Shown: positions 1 to 6,138 of the stretch, piece after piece
How the letters are laid out: the number at the start of each line of letters is the position of its first letter
Numbering within the stretch: the stretch's first letter is position 1
NCBI GenBank assembly: GCA_027295555.1
Contig: JAPUKT010000417.1
Location: 1 to 11,264 of the forward strand
Source of the DNA: Deltaproteobacteria bacterium
Lineage (GTDB): Bacteria > Myxococcota_A > Polyangia > Polyangiales > Houyiibacteriaceae
DNA length: 11,264 bases
Reading direction: 5' to 3'
Program-made: the position numbers and the translations under genes
The notes under the pieces: generated by a model
Databases searched by the model: none
Seen by the model: the letters and a program-made list of their open reading frames with translations, nothing else
What the model was told of the DNA's origin: nothing

Positions 1-121
1 GTGTTCCAAGTTGGCTTTCCGCGTCGAGTAGTACACCAAGAAGGAAAACTACTTTTCGCCGGGCGTGAGCGGCGACCAGGGTGTCGACGAGCGAAAGCCG
101 GGTCGCCGAAAGCCCACGGCG

Positions 122-148
122 TGATATGATCTGCCTTCGGAGGTAGGG
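122..148 (+). promoter_or_regulatory. Putative extended -10 promoter and ribosome binding site for the yajQ gene
   Basis: A TG-A-TATGAT block at 122-130 fits an extended -10 element, with five of six bases matching TATAAT. No convincing -35 hexamer lies 17 nt upstream, which extended -10 promoters can tolerate. A strong Shine-Dalgarno, GGAGG at 139-143, lies 5 nt before the ATG at 149 and supports that start. If this promoter is used, the leader would be only about a dozen bases. The ribosome binding site is clear and the promoter is tentative. Confidence 0.4.
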
Positions 149-634
149 ATGCCGTCGTTCGATGTCGTTTCACAGATCAATCAACACGAAGTCGACAATG
201 CGTGTAACCAAGCGAGCAAAGAGATCGCCCAGCGGTACGATTTCAAAGGCACTGAGAGCTCGATCGAGCAAACCGACGAGGGAATCGTCATTCGCTCGAA
301 TAGTGAGGGACGGATCGACGCCGCGCGGGACGTCCTAGAGACCAAGATGGTCCGCCGTCAGGTCTCGCTGAAGTCCCTCGACGCGCAGCCGGCGCAGCAG
401 GCAGGCGGCTCGATGTGGCGTCAACTCATCAAGCTCAAGCAAGGCGTGTCCAAGGAGAAGGCCAAGGAGATCGTCAAGGCCATCAAGAACAGCAAGATCA
501 AAGTTCAAGCAGCCATCCAAGGCGACTCGGTGCGGATGTCCGGGAAGAAGCGCGACGACCTTCAAGCCACGATCGCCTTTCTGAAAGAGAAAGACTTCGA
601 TCTCCCACTTCAATTCACGAACTTTCGAGATTGA
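149..634 (+). CDS. yajQ: YajQ-family nucleotide (cyclic-di-GMP) binding protein
   Basis: This 161-aa protein is full length for the YajQ/DUF520 family and shows its hallmarks from end to end: the MPSFD opening, the QASKEIAQRYDFKG segment near residues 22-35, and the closing LPLQFTNFRD. Family members are small cytoplasmic proteins with two ferredoxin-like folds. Xanthomonas and Pseudomonas homologues bind cyclic-di-GMP and affect transcription and virulence, while others have been reported to bind nucleic acid or nucleotides. The start is fixed by GGAGG 5 nt upstream of the ATG. The next gene, pheA, begins about 11 nt after this stop on the same strand, so the two are probably co-transcribed, although no functional link between them is obvious. 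Identification is firm; whether this copy binds cyclic-di-GMP cannot be told from sequence alone. Confidence 0.95.
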   Translation: MPSFDVVSQINQHEVDNACNQASKEIAQRYDFKGTESSIEQTDEGIVIRSNSEGRIDAARDVLETKMVRRQVSLKSLDAQPAQQAGGSMWRQLIKLKQGVSKEKAKEIVKAIKNSKIKVQAAIQGDSVRMSGKKRDDLQATIAFLKEKDFDLPLQFTNFRD

Positions 635-645
635 GGTCATCTGCT

Positions 646-1503
646 TTGGCCGACGCCCAAGAACAGCTCGTCATCGGGTACCAGGGCACCGAGGGGGCGT
701 ACAGCCAGCTCGCCGCGACGCGCCACTTCGCCGATGCACCGAAGGCCGTGCGCTGCGAAGGCTTTCACAGCTTCCGTGAGATGCTCGAGGCACTGAAGGA
801 TGGAAGGGTCGACTACGCGGTCTTGCCGATCGAGAACTCGATTGCCGGATCGATCAACGAGAGCTACGACCTACTCGCGCACATGGGCCTTTCGTTGATC
901 GGAGAAGAGTTTCAGCCGATCGCGCATTGCTTGATCGGTGCGGCCGAGGTTCCCGTGACCGACATCCGGCGAGTCTATTCTCACCCGATCGCTCTGGCGC
1001 AATGCGGCGAGTTCCTGGAAACGCTCGAGGACTGCCATGTCGAAGCCTTCGTCGACACCGCGATGGCCGTCGAGAAGGTCAAAGCCGACGCCGACCCCTC
1101 ACAAGCCGCGATCGCCAGTGAGCGGGCGGCGGATCTTCACGGCCTTCCAATCCTGCGTCGGGACATCGCCGACCATCCCGAGAACTACACCCGCATGGTC
1201 ATCGTCGCATCTGAGCCGGCACACTATGGGCCCGACGTCCCCTGCAAGACGTCGCTCGTCTTCTCCACCATCCACGAGCAGGGTGCGCTCGCTCGCTGTA
1301 TTTCGATTTTCGCCGAGAGAGGCCTCAACCTCACCAAGATCGAGTCACGTCCCAAGCCCGACACTCCGTTCGAGTACATCTTCTACATGGACTTCGAGGG
1401 CAACGTCGAGCGTAGCGCGACACAAGAGGCGCTCCGTGAGCTGCGGACCGTCACTACGTTTCTCACAGTGCTCGGCTCGTATCCGAGCCGAAACGTCGGG
1501 TGA
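646..1503 (+). CDS. pheA: Prephenate dehydratase (PDT catalytic domain plus ACT domain)
   Basis: The 285-aa product converts prephenate to phenylpyruvate in phenylalanine biosynthesis. The catalytic domain starts almost at the N-terminus with GYQGTEGAYSQLA, followed by PIENSIAGSINESYDLL, the YSHPIALAQC segment and NYTRM near residues 180-184. The C-terminal ACT domain, from about residue 200, carries KTSLVFSTI, the GALARCI loop and the ESRP motif that binds phenylalanine for feedback inhibition in this family. There is no chorismate mutase domain, so this is the monofunctional type. No ATG precedes the first motif. TTG at 646 is preferred because GAGG (633-636) lies 9 nt upstream; TTG at 631, overlapping the yajQ stop, is the alternative. 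The usual TRF motif reads TRM here (residue 184). The reading frame stays open upstream into yajQ, but that stretch is not family-like. Confidence 0.93.
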   Translation: MADAQEQLVIGYQGTEGAYSQLAATRHFADAPKAVRCEGFHSFREMLEALKDGRVDYAVLPIENSIAGSINESYDLLAHMGLSLIGEEFQPIAHCLIGAAEVPVTDIRRVYSHPIALAQCGEFLETLEDCHVEAFVDTAMAVEKVKADADPSQAAIASERAADLHGLPILRRDIADHPENYTRMVIVASEPAHYGPDVPCKTSLVFSTIHEQGALARCISIFAERGLNLTKIESRPKPDTPFEYIFYMDFEGNVERSATQEALRELRTVTTFLTVLGSYPSRNVG

Positions 1504-1772
1504 TGGTGTGAGCAAGAGGCGAACTTCCTCTGCAACACGCGTCGGCTGACGGTTTCGGTGCCAGCCCCGGACGGCCGTCGGTGGGCATAGCATGTCGGCC
1601 CCTGGGGCCGAGATTTGCGTGAGTGGGGCGAGGCCGACGAACGTAACCCTTCAGCTCCTGAATTCCTTCTTTCCGGAAACAGCAAGTAGACAAATAGGGT
1701 ATTCTCCGCGATTCGGAGGCTGACACAGCGCGCTGGAGCGGACGACGGATCGATGACGACGGTGACCCCTCC
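1504..1772. other. Non-coding gap between pheA and the cyclase gene
   Basis: I find no gene in these 269 bases. They hold two hairpins. The first pairs GCAAGAGG (1512-1519) with CCTCTGC (1527-1533) through one bulged base. The second is at 1595-1611. From about 1655 to 1705 the sequence is locally A+T-rich, including the perfect palindrome TTCCGGAA at 1671-1678 and a TATTCT at 1700-1705. It is a plausible promoter zone for the cyclase gene, but I cannot assign a paired -35/-10. Confidence 0.5.
1595..1611 (+). terminator. Hairpin after pheA, possible weak terminator
   Basis: TCGGCC (1595-1600) and GGCCGA (1606-1611) form a perfect 6-bp stem around a 5-nt loop, CCTGG. The downstream bases (GATTTGCGTG) contain only three consecutive T, so this is at best a weak intrinsic terminator for the yajQ-pheA transcript. 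It could equally be a structural or regulatory palindrome. Confidence 0.3.
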
Positions 1773-4700
1773 ATGACCGACATCAAGAGCTGGCTTGGCG
1801 AGCATGGGTTCAAGCGTTTCACGGACGCCTTCGTGAAGAACGAGATCGACCTGGAGGCTTTGGGCGAGCTGACCGACGAGCACCTCAAAGAACTGGGGCT
1901 GCCGTTGGGGCCGCGCCTCAAGATGCTGAAGGCGATTCAGCAGCTCGCTCACGATGTCCCGGATGACAGCCCCCAACGCACGAAGGTTCCATCGGGCACC
2001 AGCGCTCATGGCGAAGCCGAGCGCCGCCAGCTCACCGTCATGTTCGTGGACATGGTCGGCTCCACCCGATTGTCAGGCGAGCTCGACCCTGAGGATTTGC
2101 GCCAGGTGCTGCTCGACTATCAGAACGCCGTTGCCGGAGCGGTCTCCCGTTTTGATGGGCATATCGCGCGCTACTTCGGGGACGGCGTGCTCTGCTATTT
2201 CGGCTGGCCGCGCGCCCATGAAAATGCTGCGGAGGAGTCCGTACGCGCGGGATTGGCCGTTACGCAGGCCGTTGCGTCTCTGCAATTCGCCACGACGGAC
2301 GCTATTGCAGCGCGCGTCGGCATCGCGACAGGGCTGGTCGTCGTGGGCGACATCATTGGCGAAGGCGCGGCCGAAGAGGAACCGGTGGTGGGTGAAACGC
2401 CGAATCTCGCGTCACGTTTGCAAGGGTTGGCGCAGCCTGGTGAAGTCGTGTTGTCGGAGACCACTCGCCGCCTGGTCGAGGGGGTATTCACCATGTCTGC
2501 GCTCGATGCCGTCGAGCTCAAGGGCTTCGCCAATGACGTGAACGCGTTTGTCGTGACCGGTGAGCGTTCACAGAAGGTTCACTTCGAAGCTAGGGCCTCC
2601 GATCACATGACCAAGCTCGTCGGCCGCGAACACGAGCTCGCCATGATTGAGGAACGCTGGCAGCGCGTGTTGGCGGGGGAAGGCCAAGCGATCCTGTTGA
2701 CCGGAGAAGCCGGCATCGGCAAATCACGGATCGTTCAGGCGGTCTACGAGGGGCTTCGGAACGAAGAACACTATCGCATTCGCCATCGATGGACCCCGTT
2801 CCATACGGACTCTCCGCTCTATGGGAGCATTCAGCACATGGTGCATGCCGCCAGATTCCTGCCGGAAGACAGCAACGACACCAAGCTGGACAAGCTGGAA
2901 GGCATCCTGCTCGACAAGGAATGTGCCCCCCTGATGGCCGAGCTGCTCGGGCTCGACGGGGCGTCGCGCTACGGCGAAATGGGGCTTTCGTCCGAGCAGC
3001 TTCGGTACCAGCTCTTACACGCGTTGTCCGACGAAATGGTGGCGCTTTCCAAACGACGTCCGGTTGTCATCATCATGGAGGATGCACACTGGGTCGATGC
3101 GACCTCTTTGGAGTTGATGCGTCTGGTCATGGACAAGACTCGAAGGGAGCGTTGCCTGATGCTGATTCCAGCACGGACGGAGCTGGACCTGGTATTTAGC
3201 AACCACCCTGGGCTGATCCGAATCACACTCAACCGTCTGAGCACACAGCAAGCCCACGAAATCATCCGCTCCGTGGCCCGTGGTAAATCGCTGCCCGAAG
3301 CGTTGGTCGAGGACATCATTGCGAAAACCGACGGCGTCCCACTCTTCGTCGAAGAAGTCACGAAGTCGGTGTTGGAATCAGACCACGTGAACGAGACGGA
3401 GGACGCCTTCGAGCTCACGGTGCCCATCGGCTCGCTGGCGGTTCCCTCGACCTTGCAAGACTCCTTGATGGCGCGCCTAGATCGCCAGCAATCTGCCAAG
3501 GAGCTCGCGCAAGTTGCGGCTTGCATTGGCCGCGAGTTCGATGCGGAGTCGTTGCGCGCCATTTCCTCCCTCGATGCGCCCGCATTGAAGGATGCGCTCG
3601 ATCAACTTTGCGAGGCTGAAGTGATCTCGCGCCGCGGCATCGAACCCGACATGAGCTACGGGTTTCGGCATGGGTTGCTGTGCGATGCGGCGTATCAAAG
3701 CCTGCTCAAGGCGAAGCGTCGGCTCATCCACGGACGCATTGTCGAGTTTCTCGAGGCTCGCCGCTCCACCGCGCCGGAAATCGTGGCACAGCATGCGTAT
3801 GAGGCGGGGCTGCAAGAAAAAGCAGTCGATTGTTTGAGGACTGCGGCATCGAGGGCCCTCAAGCAGTCTGCCTTTGCCGAGACCGTTGCGCTGGCTGCGA
3901 AGGCGCTCACCTGGATTCGGGCGCTTCCAGAGTCAGACTCGAAGCTGGCTGCCGAAGCCAGGTTACAGATCATGCAGGCCTGGGCGCTGATTCCGCACGT
4001 GGGCTACAGCGCGGCTCGGACAACGAACGCCTTTTCGCAGGCCGCTGAGCTCGCTCGCGAGGCCGAGGACCCCTCACGTTTGGTGTCCGCCCTGATTGGC
4101 CACGCGGTGGTGATGATGACGAGGGGCGACCACGCACAGCTGGCCTCCATCGCCGGTGAGTTGCAGCGTATTGGCGATGAGGCAGACAGTGATTTTGTGC
4201 GGTTCTACAGCGTCCTGGCCAGCGTCTACGGATCGATGCTTCGGGGGGAGATCGAAAACGGGCGCCGTCGCATCATAGAAGCGAAGACCCTTTATGATGA
4301 GCGGCACGAACGGCAGGGATTGCGCGCGGGCTACCCGATGTCGGACTGCATGAGGTGGTGGGAGGGAATGGGCGCCTGGCTCGCGGGAGACGTCGCAGCA
4401 GCCGACGCGCTCGGCGGGGAGATCGAAGAGCGGCTCAGCCACAGTGACCCTGCCCTCTCCGCGTTTACACGGTGCTGGGCCCCGATTTTCCACACGATGT
4501 TGGCGCTCGCGAAACAAGATCTGCCCCTGGCCCTACGGCTCGCGAAGTACGTTCGCGACCTGTCAAACGAGCACAAGATTCCGAGCTACGTGCCCTGGTG
4601 CAAGTACATCATCGCGATTCACACGATGGCACATGCCGAGATTGACGCGGGGTTGGAGGAGTTCGCGGCGGCTGACGCGTTGGCTGCGGAGCTTGAATTT

Positions 4701-4997
4701 GGATGGGCGCAGCCCACCTTCCGAACCGAGTTCGCCAAGGCGTTGCTCGCGCGGGGACGAGTCGAAGAAGCCAGGCAGTTTTGCGAGGAAGCGGCCGAAG
4801 CCATTTCACGAACAGGGGAATATTGGTGGCAGCCCGAACTGTTGCGCACCGAAGGCGACGTGTATCTTGCAGAGCACAAGACCGATGAAGCGGAAGCCGC
4901 GTATTTGAAAGCCATCGAGGTCGCTCAGCAACAAGGCGCCCGCTCCTGGGAGCTGCGTGCGGAAACCTCGTTAGCCGAACTGCGAAAGCAACGATGA
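1773..4997 (+). CDS. SAM / class III nucleotide cyclase / AAA ATPase / TPR signalling protein
   Basis: This 1074-aa protein has four parts. Residues about 3-60 form a SAM domain (LGEHGFKRFTDAFVKNEID...LKELGL). Residues about 84-260 are a class III adenylate/guanylate cyclase domain: metal-binding Asp93 in FVDMVGST, Asp137 in RYFGDG, and Asn211/Arg215 in GETPNLASR. Residues about 280-600 form an AAA_16-type ATPase with Walker A GEAGIGKS (311-318) and a Walker B ending at Asp437 (VVIIMED, then AHWVD). The rest is helical TPR-like repeat, with a clear unit near residues 1010-1074. The expected reaction is cyclisation of ATP (or GTP) to the 3',5'-cyclic nucleotide, with the ATPase-TPR part sensing or regulating. 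The Lys that often sets base specificity before the second Asp is Arg133 here, so cAMP versus cGMP is open. No membrane segment is seen, so it is likely cytoplasmic. GGTGA 7 nt upstream supports the ATG. The stop overlaps the next gene. Confidence 0.92.
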   Translation: MTDIKSWLGEHGFKRFTDAFVKNEIDLEALGELTDEHLKELGLPLGPRLKMLKAIQQLAHDVPDDSPQRTKVPSGTSAHGEAERRQLTVMFVDMVGSTRLSGELDPEDLRQVLLDYQNAVAGAVSRFDGHIARYFGDGVLCYFGWPRAHENAAEESVRAGLAVTQAVASLQFATTDAIAARVGIATGLVVVGDIIGEGAAEEEPVVGETPNLASRLQGLAQPGEVVLSETTRRLVEGVFTMSALDAVELKGFANDVNAFVVTGERSQKVHFEARASDHMTKLVGREHELAMIEERWQRVLAGEGQAILLTGEAGIGKSRIVQAVYEGLRNEEHYRIRHRWTPFHTDSPLYGSIQHMVHAARFLPEDSNDTKLDKLEGILLDKECAPLMAELLGLDGASRYGEMGLSSEQLRYQLLHALSDEMVALSKRRPVVIIMEDAHWVDATSLELMRLVMDKTRRERCLMLIPARTELDLVFSNHPGLIRITLNRLSTQQAHEIIRSVARGKSLPEALVEDIIAKTDGVPLFVEEVTKSVLESDHVNETEDAFELTVPIGSLAVPSTLQDSLMARLDRQQSAKELAQVAACIGREFDAESLRAISSLDAPALKDALDQLCEAEVISRRGIEPDMSYGFRHGLLCDAAYQSLLKAKRRLIHGRIVEFLEARRSTAPEIVAQHAYEAGLQEKAVDCLRTAASRALKQSAFAETVALAAKALTWIRALPESDSKLAAEARLQIMQAWALIPHVGYSAARTTNAFSQAAELAREAEDPSRLVSALIGHAVVMMTRGDHAQLASIAGELQRIGDEADSDFVRFYSVLASVYGSMLRGEIENGRRRIIEAKTLYDERHERQGLRAGYPMSDCMRWWEGMGAWLAGDVAAADALGGEIEERLSHSDPALSAFTRCWAPIFHTMLALAKQDLPLALRLAKYVRDLSNEHKIPSYVPWCKYIIAIHTMAHAEIDAGLEEFAAADALAAELEFGWAQPTFRTEFAKALLARGRVEEARQFCEEAAEAISRTGEYWWQPELLRTEGDVYLAEHKTDEAEAAYLKAIEVAQQQGARSWELRAETSLAELRKQR

Positions 4998-6121
4998 AGA
5001 ACATCGACGACGTCGTCATGAGTGAAGTCACCACCGATGCGGAACGTGAAGAGGTGTACCGGTTTCGGTACGATATCTATGTCGAGGAGCTCAATCGCTA
5101 TGGTGACATCGCGGATCATGAGAACCGCCTGCTCGTCGAGCCTGATGACGAGCTTGCGCATCTGTATCTGATTCGGCATGAAGGCCGCGTCATCGGCACG
5201 GCGCGGCTTTCATGGGGCGCCGATCCCGGGGCCTTGAACGACCGCATCGTCGAGCAGTACGACTTGAAGCCATTCTTGGACGCCGTTCCTCACCGACACC
5301 TCGCGGTGGGCGAAAGGCTCATGTTCGCGCCCGAGTACCGGGGCGGGCCGCTGCTGTTCAAGTTCATTTCCGAGTTTCTGGTGTCGTTCAGCAAGCAGGG
5401 GATCCAGCTGTTCTTTGGCGATTGCGAGCCGCATCTGTTGAACTCGTACCAGAGCTTGGGGTATCGGCCGTACACCCAGCGCCACGTCAACAAGGCTGAG
5501 ACCGGTTACCTCATCCCGATCCTATTTGTGACGGGAGATCTCGATTACCTGCGTTCCATCGGTTCGCCGTTGTTGAACGCGCTGAAAGATTCTGCCGAAG
5601 AGGCCGGCGTTCCCGAGAACCTCGATCAGCTCCTGGTGGGCACCAAGTCCATCCTCAACCATGCGATTGACTCAAAGGCGAAGGAATGGGCGCTCCTGCA
5701 AGCAAGAATTAGAGAAGTGGGTGGCGAGGAGCTTTCATTGTTCAGCGGGATGGACGATAACGAGATCGACGCTTGCCTCGAGAAGAGCGTCCGGATCGAT
5801 TGCCAGAAGGGCGACAAGCTCATCAAGAAAGGCAACCCGGCAAAGAATCTGTACGCCGTCATTCGCGGCAACCTAGAAGTCAAATCCGGCGATGAGGTAA
5901 TCGCGGTTCGTTCCCCCGGGGACATCATCGGCGAGATTGCCTTCTTCCTCACGCTGCCTCGCACGATGGACGTCTATGCGGCAACCGATGATGTGCAAGT
6001 CGTCTCGTTTAGCCAATCCGCGCTCCGCAAGCTGATCAAGACACAACCAGAAGCCGCCACCAAGCTGCTATTCAACATGTCCAAGCTCCTTTGCATGAAA
6101 GTCGTGGGCACACCGGGATAG
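4994..6121 (+). CDS. GNAT/autoinducer-synthase-like acyltransferase fused to cyclic-nucleotide-binding domain
   Basis: This 375-aa protein begins inside the stop of the cyclase gene (ATGA, 4-nt overlap), which indicates translational coupling. Residues 1 to about 185 resemble the GNAT-fold acyl synthases (LuxI, FeeM and exosortase-associated acyltransferases): an early VYRFRYDIYVEEL segment (21-33), GRVIGTARL, and VGERLMFAPEYRGG with Glu107-Arg108 where LuxI/FeeM proteins have a conserved E..R. Residues about 186-247 form a helical linker. Residues about 248-370 are a CRP-type cyclic-nucleotide-binding domain with GDIIGEIAFFLTLPRTMDV, in which Glu314 and Arg323 sit where this fold contacts the ribose and phosphate of cAMP/cGMP. 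I infer an acyl transfer activity switched by the nucleotide made by the upstream cyclase. The acyl donor and acceptor are unknown: lysine acetylation, an N-acyl amino acid or a lipid are all possible. No signal peptide or membrane span is seen. Confidence 0.85.
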   Translation: MKNIDDVVMSEVTTDAEREEVYRFRYDIYVEELNRYGDIADHENRLLVEPDDELAHLYLIRHEGRVIGTARLSWGADPGALNDRIVEQYDLKPFLDAVPHRHLAVGERLMFAPEYRGGPLLFKFISEFLVSFSKQGIQLFFGDCEPHLLNSYQSLGYRPYTQRHVNKAETGYLIPILFVTGDLDYLRSIGSPLLNALKDSAEEAGVPENLDQLLVGTKSILNHAIDSKAKEWALLQARIREVGGEELSLFSGMDDNEIDACLEKSVRIDCQKGDKLIKKGNPAKNLYAVIRGNLEVKSGDEVIAVRSPGDIIGEIAFFLTLPRTMDVYAATDDVQVVSFSQSALRKLIKTQPEAATKLLFNMSKLLCMKVVGTPG

Positions 6122-6138
6122 AAGCTAGGTGATGCTGT

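Noticed and set aside
1..148. Frame open from base 1 to about 129, and a frame ending in a TAG at 29-31 that could be the tail of an upstream gene
   Set aside because: Neither stretch is long enough or distinctive enough to support a gene; nothing recognisable is encoded on either strand.
415..645. Upstream extension of the pheA frame beginning with ATG at 415
   Set aside because: It overlaps the yajQ gene, and the translation there is low-complexity Gln/Arg/Ser-rich sequence unlike any prephenate dehydratase.
1660..1705. A+T-rich patch with TTCCGGAA and TATTCT as a promoter for the cyclase
   Set aside because: No -35 hexamer lies at acceptable spacing from TATTCT, so I did not list it as a promoter, though the position is plausible.
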